DNA of 62,605 bases from Sphingobium phenoxybenzoativorans (GCF_001757355.1 NZ_MINO01000020.1:1-62605), one strand, 5' to 3'; positions 9,745 through 19,482 are shown, numbered from the stretch's first letter. Notes: generated by a model from the sequence alone, not told the origin. Program-made: numbers and translations.

Positions 9745-9910
9745 GGGCGGGCCTTTTCCCAATGTGGTTTTCGCAAAGGCCCGCAAAAGGCCCGCAAAAA
9801 TGTGCGGAACCCCCGAGAAAAGGCGGGACGATCCGGCACGATCCAAGGGCCAATTCCCTTGGATTTCTGCGGGTTTAATACACTTGCTGGGTTCTTCTGA
9901 GAAGAACAAA

Positions 9911-9997
9911 TGGTGCCCAGAAGAGGACTCGAACCTCCACGACCTTGCGATCGCCAGCACCTGAAGCTGGTGCGTCTACCAATTCCGCCATCTGGGC
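9911..9997 (-). tRNA. tRNA-Leu (anticodon CAG)
   Basis: The reverse strand folds as a class II tRNA. The acceptor arm GCCCAGA pairs with TCTGGGC, followed by A and an encoded CCA. The D arm has GCGGAATTGGTAGACGC, and the anticodon stem CCAGC/GCTGG encloses the loop TTCAGGT, reading CAG. A long variable arm precedes the TTCGAGTCC T-loop. The leucine identity comes from the anticodon and the long variable arm. The 3' end of the gene faces the integrase, so it is the probable attachment site of the element and has been restored on integration. Confidence 0.96.
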
Positions 9998-10165
9998 ACG
10001 GGGTAGGCGGGGGCGATTAGCCGCTAGGGTGTCGCCTTGTCAATCGCAGCGCGGCCAAATATTTGCCGCCGCCGTCCCGCGCCCGGTTGTCTCGCGCCGC
10101 CGCCTGTTGCAAGGGGGGAGGCGGGAGAGACGAAGACGCTCATTGGCAAGGACACGGACTCCATC

Positions 10166-11092
10166 ATGACGAACGGTTTGGTGACAATTTTCGGCGGCGG
10201 CGGGTTTCTCGGCCGTTATGTGGTGCAAGAGCTGCTGGCGCGCGGCGTGCGGGTCCGCGTGGCGGAGCGCAACCCGTCGAGCGCGATGCGCGTGAAAACG
10301 CTGGGGGGGCTGGGGCAGGTGCAACTGGTCTCGGCCGATATCACCAAGCCTGCAAGCGTCGCCCGCGCCGTTGAGGGCGCTGATGCAGTGATAAACCTGG
10401 TCGGCATCCTGAACGGGGCCTTCGCCAAGGTGCATGTCGAGGGCGCGGCGAACGTGGCGAAGGCGGCGGCGCAGGCCGGGGCAACGGCGCTGGTCCATAT
10501 TTCCGCCATCGGGGCGGACCCAGAAAGCCCTTCCGCCTATGGCAAAAGCAAAGGGGAAGGCGAGGGTGTCGTGCGGTCCGCATTCCCTGCGGCGACCATC
10601 ATCCGCCCGTCGATCATTTTCGGCCGGGAGGACCAGTTCACCAACCGGTTTGCGCAGATCGTCCGCATGGCGCCAATGGTGCCTGTTATCGGCGCGGCCA
10701 CCAAATTCCAGCCTGTCTATGTCGTTGATGTTGCTCACGCAATCGCCTCCGCCGCGCTTGAGCCGGCGTATCAGGGCAAGCTGTATGAACTGGGCGGCCC
10801 GGAGGTGTTGAGCATGCTCGACATCAACGCGCTGATCGCCAAGATCATCGGCCGGCCGGAGCGCAGTTTCCTGCCAATCCCCGCGCCGATTGCGACGGTG
10901 ATTGCGACGGTGCCTGGCGGTCCGCTGACCCGCGATCAATGGAAGATGCTGCAGAAGGACAATGTCGTCGCGCCCGGCGCGATCGGCCTTGCGGACTTCG
11001 GCATCGCGCCGACGCCGATCGCCGCGGTGGCGGACGCCTGGCTGGTGCTGTATCGCCGGCATGGCCGGTTCGCGGGCCGGGTGAAAGCCTGA
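10166..11092 (+). CDS. Complex I NDUFA9-family NAD(P)-binding protein
   Basis: This atypical short-chain dehydrogenase of about 308 residues starts with the Rossmann motif TIFGGGGFLGR. It has the NDUFA9-like continuation with NLVGIL near residue 78, HISAIGAD, YGKSKGEGE and a RPSIIFG motif. In alphaproteobacteria the family is associated with respiratory complex I as an accessory subunit and may also act in quinone biosynthesis. The ATG at 10166 is preferred because the Rossmann fold begins immediately; the upstream in-frame codons are arginine- and proline-rich and look non-coding. It is followed by uppP on the same strand after about 70 bases. Confidence 0.85.
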   Translation: MTNGLVTIFGGGGFLGRYVVQELLARGVRVRVAERNPSSAMRVKTLGGLGQVQLVSADITKPASVARAVEGADAVINLVGILNGAFAKVHVEGAANVAKAAAQAGATALVHISAIGADPESPSAYGKSKGEGEGVVRSAFPAATIIRPSIIFGREDQFTNRFAQIVRMAPMVPVIGAATKFQPVYVVDVAHAIASAALEPAYQGKLYELGGPEVLSMLDINALIAKIIGRPERSFLPIPAPIATVIATVPGGPLTRDQWKMLQKDNVVAPGAIGLADFGIAPTPIAAVADAWLVLYRRHGRFAGRVKA

Positions 11093-11164
11093 AAATCCTG
11101 ACGTTGCATTCCCCTAAACGGCCGACCGTATGAATAGGCCGCGCCTAAAGGAGCTCATCCCTGC

Positions 11165-11974
11165 ATGGACATGCATTATCTGACCATCGTCCTGCTCGGC
11201 ATTGTCGAGGGTCTGACGGAATTCCTGCCGGTGTCCTCCACGGGGCACCTCATTCTGGCGAGCGAACTGCTGGGCTATGACTCCGCGCAGTGGGCGATGT
11301 TCAATGTCATCATTCAGCTTGGCGCGATCCTGGCGGTGGTCGTGCTTTACTGGCGGACCTTCTGGGCTGTGGCCATGGGCTTGCTCCAGGGCAATCCGGT
11401 ATCCTGGCGGTTCCTGCGCAACCTGGTGATCGCGTTCATCCCCGCCGCCCTGATCGGACTGGCGCTGCACGACAAGATCGAGATCCTGCTGGGCGAACCG
11501 AAGGTCGTCGCTGTGGCCCTGATCATCGGCGGCATCGCCATCCTGATCATAGAGCGGCTGATCAAGAGCGCGACGATTGTCGGCATTGCTGAAATCCCGC
11601 TGATCCGGGTGGTCGGCATCGGCCTTATCCAGTGCATATCGATGATACCGGGCGTCAGCCGGTCCGGCGCGACGATCATGGGCGCCCTGACATTGGGCGT
11701 GGAGCGGCGCACCGCGGCGGAGTTCAGCTTCTTCCTCGCGATCCCGACCATGTTGGGCGCGACGACGCTGGAACTGATCAAGAACCATGACAAGATCACC
11801 ACTGGCGGCGTGAGCTGGTTCGACATCGGCATCGGTTTCGTGGTGTCGTTCATCGTCGCCATTCTGGTCATCAAATGGTTTGTCGGCATTGTTTCCAAGC
11901 ATGGATTTGGCCCCTTTGCCTGGTACCGAATCGTGGCGGGCGCCGCCGCCCTCATCTGGCTCACGATGAAGTAG
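11165..11974 (+). CDS. uppP: Undecaprenyl-diphosphatase
   Basis: The enzyme dephosphorylates undecaprenyl pyrophosphate to recycle the lipid carrier for peptidoglycan and other envelope polymers, and confers some bacitracin tolerance. The 269-residue sequence is a polytopic membrane protein. It contains both family signatures: EGLTEFLPVSSTGHL near residues 14-28 and GVSRSGATI near residue 160. The length is normal for the family. AAGGAG lies nine bases before the ATG. A small hairpin with arms GTCCG/CGGAC followed by ATTTATT lies directly after the stop and may terminate transcription. Confidence 0.96.
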   Translation: MDMHYLTIVLLGIVEGLTEFLPVSSTGHLILASELLGYDSAQWAMFNVIIQLGAILAVVVLYWRTFWAVAMGLLQGNPVSWRFLRNLVIAFIPAALIGLALHDKIEILLGEPKVVAVALIIGGIAILIIERLIKSATIVGIAEIPLIRVVGIGLIQCISMIPGVSRSGATIMGALTLGVERRTAAEFSFFLAIPTMLGATTLELIKNHDKITTGGVSWFDIGIGFVVSFIVAILVIKWFVGIVSKHGFGPFAWYRIVAGAAALIWLTMK

Positions 11975-12135
11975 GTCCGATACGGACATTTATTCAGCAA
12001 TAATATGTCGCTAAGATGAACATAATCGCGGGATGATCCGTTATTTAGGTAAGATATACTGTCGTTAAAGTCATTATTCCCGTGACTCCCGCGGTTTTCC
12101 GCGCTATTCCAGCGCGCGAAACGAAGGGAGCGCAC

Positions 12136-13587
12136 ATGGCTGACAGTCCTATGTTGAAATTTGTCGGAACCGGACAGGCGTATCCCGAAAAACGCGCCGC
12201 CGATGACCGGGCGGGCGACTTCAATGAGATCAGCCGCACCTTCGTAACGGAGAAGGCGGAGGAGCAGGCTTCGCGTTGCTCGCAATGCGGCGTGCCCTAT
12301 TGCTCAACCCATTGCCCGCTGCACAATCATATTCCCGACTGGTTGCGCCTGACAGCGGAAGGCCGCCTGCGCGAAGCCTATGAGCTGAGCAACCAGACCT
12401 CCACCATGCCGGAAATTTGCGGCCGCATCTGTCCGCAGGATCGCCTGTGCGAAGGCAATTGCGTCATCGAGTTTTCCGGCCATGGCGCTGTGACCATCGG
12501 CAGCGTGGAAAAATACATCACGGACACCGCCTGGAAAGAAGGCTGGGTCGAGCCGCTTGTGCCGGGTGCTGACCGGGGCCAGTCCGTCGGCATCATCGGC
12601 GCAGGCCCGGCCGGGCTGACTACGGCGGAATATCTGCGCGCCGCAGGATATGAAGTGCATGTCTATGACCGGCATGACCGGGCGGGCGGCCTGCTGACCT
12701 ATGGCATCCCTGGCTTCAAGCTGGAGAAGGACATCGTGATGCGGCGTGTCCAGCGCCTGAAGGATGGCGGCATCATCTTCCACGAAGGGTTTGAAGTCGG
12801 CCGCGACGCGACGATGGAGCAATTGCGCGAGAAGCATGACGCCATCCTGATCGCCACGGGCGTCTACAAGGCGCGCGACATCCGCGCGCCCGGCGTCGGC
12901 GCGCCCGGCGTTGTCAAGGCGCTCGATTTCCTGACCGCCTCCAACAAGGCGAGCTTTGGCGACCATGTGCCGGAGCATGAGGATGGATCGCTGTACGCCA
13001 AGGGCAAGAATGTTGTCGTGATCGGCGGCGGCGACACGGCCATGGACTGCGTGCGCACCTCCATCCGCCAGGGCGCCAAGTCAGTGAAGTGCCTTTATCG
13101 CCGCGACCGGGACAATATGCCGGGATCGCAGCGCGAGGTCGCCAATGCGGAGGAAGAAGGCGTTGAGTTCGTCTGGCTCACCGCGCCGATCGCCTTTGAG
13201 GGCACGGACAAGGTGACCGGCGTCAAGGTGACCAAGATGCGCCTGGGCCAGCCCGACGCCTCCGGCCGCCGCGCGCCCGAGCCCGATCCGGGCAGCGAGT
13301 TCAGCCTGGAGGCTGATCTGGTGATCAAGGCGCTGGGTTTCGACCCTGAAGAACTGCCCCGCCTGTTCGGCGCGGAGGACCTGTCGGTGACCCGCTGGGG
13401 CACGCTACGCGTCGACCATCGCACGATGATGACGTCGCTGGACGGCGTGTTCGCGGCTGGCGACATCGTGCGCGGCGCAAGCCTTGTCGTCTGGGCGATC
13501 CGCGACGGCCGCGACGTGACCGACCATATGCACGCCTATCTGAAGGCAAAGGCTGCGGCGAAGGCGGGCGAGAGGGTCGCGGCGTGA
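12136..13587 (+). CDS. gltD: Glutamate synthase [NADPH] small chain
   Basis: The small subunit passes electrons from NADPH through FAD and iron-sulfur clusters to GltB for ammonia assimilation. The N-terminus has the two cysteine groups of the [4Fe-4S] domain (CSQCGVPYCSTHC, then CGRICPQDRLCEGNC). An FAD-binding GIIGAGPAG motif follows near residue 155, and a second NADPH-binding VVIGGGDTAMDC near residue 300. The length of 483 is standard. I chose the ATG at 12136, which follows GGGAG by five bases; an upstream GTG would add 18 residues not typical of the family. It overlaps the next gene by four bases (GTGA), implying translational coupling. Confidence 0.96.
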   Translation: MADSPMLKFVGTGQAYPEKRAADDRAGDFNEISRTFVTEKAEEQASRCSQCGVPYCSTHCPLHNHIPDWLRLTAEGRLREAYELSNQTSTMPEICGRICPQDRLCEGNCVIEFSGHGAVTIGSVEKYITDTAWKEGWVEPLVPGADRGQSVGIIGAGPAGLTTAEYLRAAGYEVHVYDRHDRAGGLLTYGIPGFKLEKDIVMRRVQRLKDGGIIFHEGFEVGRDATMEQLREKHDAILIATGVYKARDIRAPGVGAPGVVKALDFLTASNKASFGDHVPEHEDGSLYAKGKNVVVIGGGDTAMDCVRTSIRQGAKSVKCLYRRDRDNMPGSQREVANAEEEGVEFVWLTAPIAFEGTDKVTGVKVTKMRLGQPDASGRRAPEPDPGSEFSLEADLVIKALGFDPEELPRLFGAEDLSVTRWGTLRVDHRTMMTSLDGVFAAGDIVRGASLVVWAIRDGRDVTDHMHAYLKAKAAAKAGERVAA

Positions 13588-14402
13588 CCGTAAGGGGGGG
13601 CTTTGCCGCATTGATCCTGACATGCGGAGTATTTGCCGCGCCCGTTTATGGGCAAGCGAATATCTCCCCATTCCCGGCGTCATCAGCTTCTCCCAACGCG
13701 CCAAAGAAAGTTGTGGCCACAGCCGCCACGCGCGCACAAGCGTTGAAACTCGCCGAAATTCTGAACAGCGAAGCAATTACGCGGCGTCAGATCGAGCGCG
13801 CTTACACCATCACCATGCCTGTTCTCATAAAGAACAGACCTGAATTTCAGGAAATTGAGAAGTTATATCCCGGCATATCGGATATTGCGGTTAAGGCGGA
13901 ACGGGAAATCATCGAACCCGAAACTATCGCAAATCTGCCAAAATTGCATCAGGTGATAGCAAATGTTTACGCCGACTATTTAACGGCGGCCGACATCGCA
14001 GCCGTTACAGAATTTTACGGCAGTCCTACTGGGGCGAAGGCATTATCCGCCGCTACGGAGGGCAATGACCTCTCACACATGATCGAGAAGAATCTCAGCG
14101 GCCAGGAACCAAATGTGGTGGCTGATGACGTTCGGCAGATGGCAGGGGGCGCTGCGCCGCAATTTTTGGCCAACTTGAATGGTGAAGACCGGAAAAAGCT
14201 GATTTCTTTTGGGCTTTCTTCAAGCGGGCGTGCGTGGCGGGCTATTCAACCGCTGATACTTCAAGCCGTAGCCGACCAAGCGAATGTCACAAACAGATCA
14301 ACAGCGATGAATGTTGCGGCTGAACATGTGCTGTCGGCCATCACCGATTACATCAAGCAGCAGGACGCGAACCAGAGCGTAGGCGCGGCCGCCGCCAAAT
14401 GA
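13584..14402 (+). CDS. DUF2059 domain protein, secreted
   Basis: This 272-residue protein of unknown function has an N-terminal signal peptide ending near VYGQA. A mostly helical body follows, in which the phrase AAVTEFYGSPTGAKAL matches the core of the DUF2059 family. It starts at a GTG overlapping the gltD stop codon, so it is probably translated together with gltD. Its base composition is visibly lower in GC than gltD and gltB, suggesting it was inserted between them. A link to glutamate synthase is not known and may be only positional. The family call is moderately sure; function is unknown. Confidence 0.7.
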   Translation: MTVRGGFAALILTCGVFAAPVYGQANISPFPASSASPNAPKKVVATAATRAQALKLAEILNSEAITRRQIERAYTITMPVLIKNRPEFQEIEKLYPGISDIAVKAEREIIEPETIANLPKLHQVIANVYADYLTAADIAAVTEFYGSPTGAKALSAATEGNDLSHMIEKNLSGQEPNVVADDVRQMAGGAAPQFLANLNGEDRKKLISFGLSSSGRAWRAIQPLILQAVADQANVTNRSTAMNVAAEHVLSAITDYIKQQDANQSVGAAAAK

Positions 14403-14474
14403 TTTTGCGTTGTGAGCATTATTTCGAATGCGTGACGAACTTAGCTCACCCATTCGTTGAGAAGGATGGATGAT

Positions 14475-17400
14475 ATGACCAATTTTTACACATCCACTGA
14501 AGCAGAACGCCTCCGTATTGCCGAAGAAGGCATGTACCGCCCCGATTTCGAGGGCGACGCCTGTGGCGTTGGCCTGGTTGCCGCGACGGACGGCAAGCCT
14601 TCCCGCCGGGTCGTGGCGAGCGCGATCGACGCATTGAAGGCTGTGTGGCATCGCGGCGCGGTAGACGCAGACGGCAAGACGGGCGATGGCGCGGGCATCC
14701 ATGTCGACCTGCCGGTGCGCTTCTTCGACGATGCGATCGCCGACGCGGGGCACAAGCCCCTGCCCAACCGGCTGGCCGTTGGCATGGTGTTCCTGCCGCG
14801 CACCGACCTTAGCGCGCAGGAAACCTGCCGTACGCTGGTCGAGGCGGAGATCATCGATTCCGGGTACAAGATCTACGGCTGGCGCCAAGTGCCGGTCGAT
14901 GTGTCGGTGATCGGTGAGAAGGCGCAGCGCACGCGCCCGGAAATCGAGCAGATCATGATCGCCGGGCCGATGCCCGAAGAACTGGACATGGCGGAGTTCG
15001 AGAAGGAACTCTACCTGATCCGCCGCCGCATCGAGAAGAAGGTGATCGCGGCGCAGATCAACGATTTCTACATCTGCTCGCTGTCCTGCCGCTCGATCAT
15101 CTACAAGGGGCTGTTCCTCGCCCAGTCGCTGTCGGTCTTTTACCCGGACCTGCAGGACGACCGGTTCGAGAGCCGCGTCGCGATCTTCCACCAGCGCTAT
15201 TCGACCAACACTTTCCCGCAATGGTGGCTGGCCCAGCCGTTTCGCACGCTCGCCCATAATGGCGAGATCAACACGATCCGCGGCAACAAAAACTGGATGA
15301 AAAGCCACGAGATCAAGATGGCTTCGCTGGCCTTTGGCGAGCAGTCGGAGGATATCAAGCCGGTGATCCCGGCGGGCGCGTCCGATACGGCGGCGTTGGA
15401 CGCGGTGTTCGAGGCGATCTGCCGGGCGGGCCGCGATGCGCCGACCGCGAAGATCATGCTCGTTCCGGAGGCATGGCAGCAGAGCCTGGGCGAGACGCCG
15501 GAATCGCATCTGCACATGTATAATTATCTCGCGTCGGTCATGGAGCCGTGGGATGGCCCCGCCGCGCTGGCGATGACCGATGGCCGCTGGGTGGTTGCGG
15601 GCGTCGACCGCAACGCGCTGCGTCCGTTGCGCTATACGCTGACGGCCGACAATCTGCTGATCGTGGGTTCGGAAACCGGCATGGTCGTCGTTCCCGAAGC
15701 GACGGTGATGCGCAAGGGCCGCCTGGGACCGGGCGAGATGATCGCCGTCGATCTGCTGGAGGGCGAGGTTTATGACGACCGGTCGATCAAGGACCGGATC
15801 GCGTCGGAGCGGCCCTATGCCGATCTGGTGCGGGACTTCCTGTATGTCGACGATCTTCCGCCCGCTTCGCCCGATGCCTTGCCGTCCTGGAACAAGGCGG
15901 AGCTGACCCGCCGGCAGATCGCCGCGAACCTGACGCTGGAGGATCTTGAACTGATCCTCTCGCCCATGGTCGAGGACGCCAAGGAAGCCGTGGGCTCGAT
16001 GGGCGACGACACGCCGCTGGCCGTCATCTCGGACAAGCCGCGGACGATCAGCCATTTCTTCCGCCAGAATTTCAGCCAGGTCACAAACCCGCCGATCGAT
16101 TCCCTGCGCGAGCGGCACGTGATGAGCCTGAAAACGCGCTTCTCCAACCTTGCCAATATCCTGCAGGAGGAGACGCAGAACAGCCATGTGCTGGTGCTGG
16201 ATTCGCCTGTCCTGACATCGGCTGACTGGACGCGGCTGAAGGCGCATTTCGGCCAGTCCGTGGCGGACATCGATTGCACCTTCCCGGCGGAAGGCGGCCA
16301 TGAGCAGCTTCGCGGCGCCATCGAGCGCATCCGCGAGGAGGCCGAGCAGGCCGTGCGCGAAGGACGCACCGAACTGTTCCTGACCGATGAGAATATCGGG
16401 CCGGACCGGGTCGGCATCGCCATGGTGCTGGCCGCCGCCGCCGTGCACACGCATCTGGTGCGCAAGGGGCTGCGCTCCTACGCCTCCATCAATGTGCGGT
16501 CGGCCGAGTGCGTCGATACCCATTATTTCGCGGTGCTGATCGGCGTGGGCGCGACCACGGTGAACGCCTATCTGGCCGAAGCGTGCATTGCGGACCGGCA
16601 AGCGCGCGGCCTGTTTGGCGATATGGATGTCGACGCCTGCATCAACCGCTACCGCATCGCCGTCAACGAGGGCCTGCTGAAGATCATGTCCAAGATGGGC
16701 ATTGCGGTCATCAGCTCTTATCGCGGCGGCTATAATTTCGAAGCGGTGGGCTTGTCCCGCGCGCTGGTGAACGACCTGTTCCCCGGCATGCCGTCGAAGA
16801 TTTCGGGCGAGGGCTATACCTCGCTGCACTTCAACGCGACGTTGCGGCATGAGGCGGCCTATGACGAGGCGGTGGTGAAGCTGCCCATCGGCGGTTTCTA
16901 TCGCCAGCGGAATGGCGGGGAGAGCCACGCCTATTCCGCGCAGCTCATGCACTTGCTGCAGACGGCGGTCGCGACCGACAGCTACTCCACCTATCTGCAA
17001 TTCTCGCGCGGGGTGCGGGACCTGCCGCCGGTCTATCTGCGCGACCTGATGGAGTTCAACTTCGCGCGGGAGGCTGTGCCGATCGACGAGGTTGAGGCGA
17101 TCACCGAAATCCGCAAGCGCTTCGTGACGCCGGGCATGTCGCTGGGCGCGCTGTCGCCGGAGGCGCATGAGACGCTGGCGATCGCCATGAACCGCATCGG
17201 CGCCAAGGCCGTGTCGGGCGAAGGCGGCGAGGATGCGATCCGCTTCAAGCCCTATGAGAATGGCGACAACGCCAATTCGGTGATCAAGCAGATCGCGTCG
17301 GGCCGCTTCGGCGTCCATGCGGAATATCTGGGGTCCGCCGAGGAGATTGAGATCAAGGTCGCGCAGGGCGCCAAGCCCGGCGAGGGTGGCCAGTTGCCCG

Positions 17401-19010
17401 GTTTCAAAGTGACCGAGTTCATCGCCCGCCTGCGCCATTCGACGCCGGGCGTGATGCTGATCTCCCCGCCGCCGCATCACGACATCTATTCGATCGAGGA
17501 TCTGGCGCAGCTCATTTACGACTGCAAGCAGATCAACCCGCGCGCGCGCGTCTGCGTAAAGCTGGTGAGTCAGGCCGGCATCGGCACGGTCGCAGCGGGC
17601 GTGGCGAAGGCGCATGCGGACGTCATCCTGATCGCTGGCCATGTCGGCGGCACTGGCGCATCCCCGCAGACCAGCATCAAATACGCTGGCACGCCGTGGG
17701 AAATGGGCCTGTCCGAAGCCAATCAGGTGCTGACGCTCAACGGCCTGCGTCATCGAGTGAAGCTGCGCACCGATGGCGGGCTCAAGACCGGCCGCGATAT
17801 CGTCATCGCCGCGATCCTGGGCGCGGAGGAGTTCGGCATCGGCACGCTCTCGCTGGTCGCCATGGGTTGCATCATGGTGCGGCAGTGCCACAGCAATACC
17901 TGCCCCGTGGGCGTGTGCGTGCAGGACGAGAAGCTGCGCGCCAAGTTCACCGGCACGCCGGAGAAGGTCATCAACCTGATGACCTTCATCGCCGAGGAAG
18001 TGCGGGAGATCGTCGCGCGTCTGGGCTTCCGCAGCCTGGACGAGATTGTCGGACGCACCGAGCTGCTGCGGCAGGTCAGCCGTGGCGCGGAGCATCTCGA
18101 CGATCTGGACCTCAACCCCATCCTCGCCAAAGTGGACGCGCCCGACCATGAGCGCCGCTTCACCCTGGACGCATGGCGCAACGAGGTGCCCGACAGCCTG
18201 GACGCACAGATATTGAACGACGCCAAGGCGGTGTTCGAGCGTGGCGAGAAGATGCAACTCACCTACACCGTGCGGAATACCCACCGCGCGGTCGGCACGC
18301 GGCTGTCCGCCAAGATCACCGAGAAGTTCGGCATGTCATCGCTCGCCGACGGCCATGTCACGGTGCGCTTGCGCGGATCGGCCGGGCAGTCGCTGGGCGC
18401 TTTTCTGTGCAAGGGCATCAAGCTGGAGGTGTTCGGCGATTCCAACGACTATGTGGGCAAGGGCCTGTCGGGCGGCATCATCGCCGTGCGGCCGATGGTC
18501 TCCACCCCGCTGGACAGCCGCCACAACACGATCATCGGCAACACCGTCCTCTACGGTGCGACCAGCGGCAAGCTGTTCGCGGCGGGGCAGGCCGGCGAGC
18601 GCTTCGCCGTCCGCAACTCGGGCGCAGAGGTTGTTGTCGAAGGCTGCGGCGCCAATGGCTGCGAATATATGACCGGCGGCACGGCAGTCATTCTGGGCGA
18701 CACCGGCGCGAATTTCGGCGCGGGCATGACCGGCGGCATGGCGTTCATCCTGGACGAGCATGGCGTATTCCCGTCGCGCGCGAACCCGGAAAGCATCGTC
18801 TGGCAACGGCTGGACAGCGTCTATTGGGAAACCCGGCTGAAGGCGCTGATCGCCGAACATGCCGTGGCGACCGACAGCCGCTGGTCGCATACCCTGCTCG
18901 ACGATTGGGATCGCTGGCGGGATCATGTCTGGCAGGTGTGCCCGAAGGAGATGATCAGCCGTCTGGAATATCCGCTGAGCGATCGCGAGGAAGCGGTCGC
19001 CGCGGAATAG
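14475..19010 (+). CDS. gltB: Glutamate synthase [NADPH] large chain
   Basis: The large subunit hydrolyses glutamine and transfers the ammonia to 2-oxoglutarate. From the ATG at 14475 (AAGGATGG just upstream) the product is about 1511 residues, normal for bacterial GltB. The N-terminal propeptide precedes the catalytic cysteine C30 in GDACGVGL. The central and FMN-binding domains follow, with GQLPGFKV and GHVGGTGASP. The [3Fe-4S] cluster cysteines sit in CIMVRQCHSNTC, and the C-terminal GXGXG helix domain ends the protein. GltD is encoded two genes upstream, the reverse of the common gltB-gltD order, with the DUF2059 gene between. Confidence 0.97.
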   Translation: MTNFYTSTEAERLRIAEEGMYRPDFEGDACGVGLVAATDGKPSRRVVASAIDALKAVWHRGAVDADGKTGDGAGIHVDLPVRFFDDAIADAGHKPLPNRLAVGMVFLPRTDLSAQETCRTLVEAEIIDSGYKIYGWRQVPVDVSVIGEKAQRTRPEIEQIMIAGPMPEELDMAEFEKELYLIRRRIEKKVIAAQINDFYICSLSCRSIIYKGLFLAQSLSVFYPDLQDDRFESRVAIFHQRYSTNTFPQWWLAQPFRTLAHNGEINTIRGNKNWMKSHEIKMASLAFGEQSEDIKPVIPAGASDTAALDAVFEAICRAGRDAPTAKIMLVPEAWQQSLGETPESHLHMYNYLASVMEPWDGPAALAMTDGRWVVAGVDRNALRPLRYTLTADNLLIVGSETGMVVVPEATVMRKGRLGPGEMIAVDLLEGEVYDDRSIKDRIASERPYADLVRDFLYVDDLPPASPDALPSWNKAELTRRQIAANLTLEDLELILSPMVEDAKEAVGSMGDDTPLAVISDKPRTISHFFRQNFSQVTNPPIDSLRERHVMSLKTRFSNLANILQEETQNSHVLVLDSPVLTSADWTRLKAHFGQSVADIDCTFPAEGGHEQLRGAIERIREEAEQAVREGRTELFLTDENIGPDRVGIAMVLAAAAVHTHLVRKGLRSYASINVRSAECVDTHYFAVLIGVGATTVNAYLAEACIADRQARGLFGDMDVDACINRYRIAVNEGLLKIMSKMGIAVISSYRGGYNFEAVGLSRALVNDLFPGMPSKISGEGYTSLHFNATLRHEAAYDEAVVKLPIGGFYRQRNGGESHAYSAQLMHLLQTAVATDSYSTYLQFSRGVRDLPPVYLRDLMEFNFAREAVPIDEVEAITEIRKRFVTPGMSLGALSPEAHETLAIAMNRIGAKAVSGEGGEDAIRFKPYENGDNANSVIKQIASGRFGVHAEYLGSAEEIEIKVAQGAKPGEGGQLPGFKVTEFIARLRHSTPGVMLISPPPHHDIYSIEDLAQLIYDCKQINPRARVCVKLVSQAGIGTVAAGVAKAHADVILIAGHVGGTGASPQTSIKYAGTPWEMGLSEANQVLTLNGLRHRVKLRTDGGLKTGRDIVIAAILGAEEFGIGTLSLVAMGCIMVRQCHSNTCPVGVCVQDEKLRAKFTGTPEKVINLMTFIAEEVREIVARLGFRSLDEIVGRTELLRQVSRGAEHLDDLDLNPILAKVDAPDHERRFTLDAWRNEVPDSLDAQILNDAKAVFERGEKMQLTYTVRNTHRAVGTRLSAKITEKFGMSSLADGHVTVRLRGSAGQSLGAFLCKGIKLEVFGDSNDYVGKGLSGGIIAVRPMVSTPLDSRHNTIIGNTVLYGATSGKLFAAGQAGERFAVRNSGAEVVVEGCGANGCEYMTGGTAVILGDTGANFGAGMTGGMAFILDEHGVFPSRANPESIVWQRLDSVYWETRLKALIAEHAVATDSRWSHTLLDDWDRWRDHVWQVCPKEMISRLEYPLSDREEAVAAE

Positions 19011-19026
19011 GGCCGCCTATCGCCGT

Positions 19027-19482
19027 TTATTGTTGTTGTGCAGGCCGGGCTGGTTCGACCATCCCGGCCGCGCCGGGCGCTGCCTTTTTGACGGTCGCCA
19101 CGACGGTGGGCGGCGCTGCGGCTCCATGCTCCGCGCCGTCCCCCTGCGCCTCATAGTCGCGCAGGGCGGGGTCGTTCTCGCCGATGGCGTAGGCGTCCCC
19201 CATCATATTCCGCTCCGCCAAAGTGGGACCGCAGCCCTTGCACACAATCTCGTCCGGGGTGGGCGGCAGGTCGCCGCCATCGGCGGGGTTGAGGTTGCTC
19301 ACGGATGTATCGGACAGCGCCTGTTCGTCGCTTCCGGCCTCTGCCTGCGTATTTTCGTAACCGCGCAGATCCTGCCACACGCCGCCGCCGAACCGGCCGC
19401 CCGCAAAGCCGCCAAGGCCATAACCGGCCGCGATGCTGAGCAGCATTACCGCTCCGCCAACGATCCAGAATCTTGAAGACAT
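19027..19482 (-). CDS. Conserved hypothetical protein with one membrane anchor
   Basis: This 151-residue protein has an N-terminal transmembrane segment (FWIVGGAVMLLSIAAGYGLGG), then a glycine-rich and acidic soluble part. A CKGCGPTLAERNMMG element carries two cysteines, and the tail is alanine- and proline-rich. I chose the ATG at 19482, preceded by GGAGAG; the longer frame upstream has no membrane-protein character. It converges with gltB only 16 bases away. I recognise no domain with assigned function; the CxxC pair could bind a metal or be redox-active, but nothing else supports this. Confidence 0.6.
   Translation of the reverse strand: MSSRFWIVGGAVMLLSIAAGYGLGGFAGGRFGGGVWQDLRGYENTQAEAGSDEQALSDTSVSNLNPADGGDLPPTPDEIVCKGCGPTLAERNMMGDAYAIGENDPALRDYEAQGDGAEHGAAAPPTVVATVKKAAPGAAGMVEPARPAQQQ

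Larger units (their letters stand above)
1..9935. mobile_element. Right end of an integrative element inserted at tRNA-Leu (left end outside window)
   Basis: The segment carries gene types typical of proteobacterial integrative and conjugative elements: a strawberry-notch-like helicase, a Toprim/zinc-finger primase-like protein, a lytic transglycosylase and a small nuclease, then a helicase cargo gene, and finally a P4-type integrase transcribed away from the adjacent tRNA gene. The integrase abuts the 3' end of tRNA-Leu, the usual target of this integrase family. I saw no second copy of the tRNA 3' end in the window, so the far attachment site must lie to the left. The exact crossover point within the tRNA 3' end is not determined. 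Whether the element still moves cannot be judged because its transfer genes are not in view. Confidence 0.75.

Noticed and set aside
8920..9900. Plus-strand open frame of 326 codons opposite the integrase
   Set aside because: It is a shadow of the integrase, whose catalytic residues are clear.
10040..11062. Minus-strand open frame of 340 codons
   Set aside because: Shadow of the NDUFA9-like gene; composition is Arg/His-rich without a domain.
14298..18284. 1328-codon minus-strand open frame
   Set aside because: It lies opposite gltB, whose identity is certain. Long antisense frames are common in GC-rich genes.
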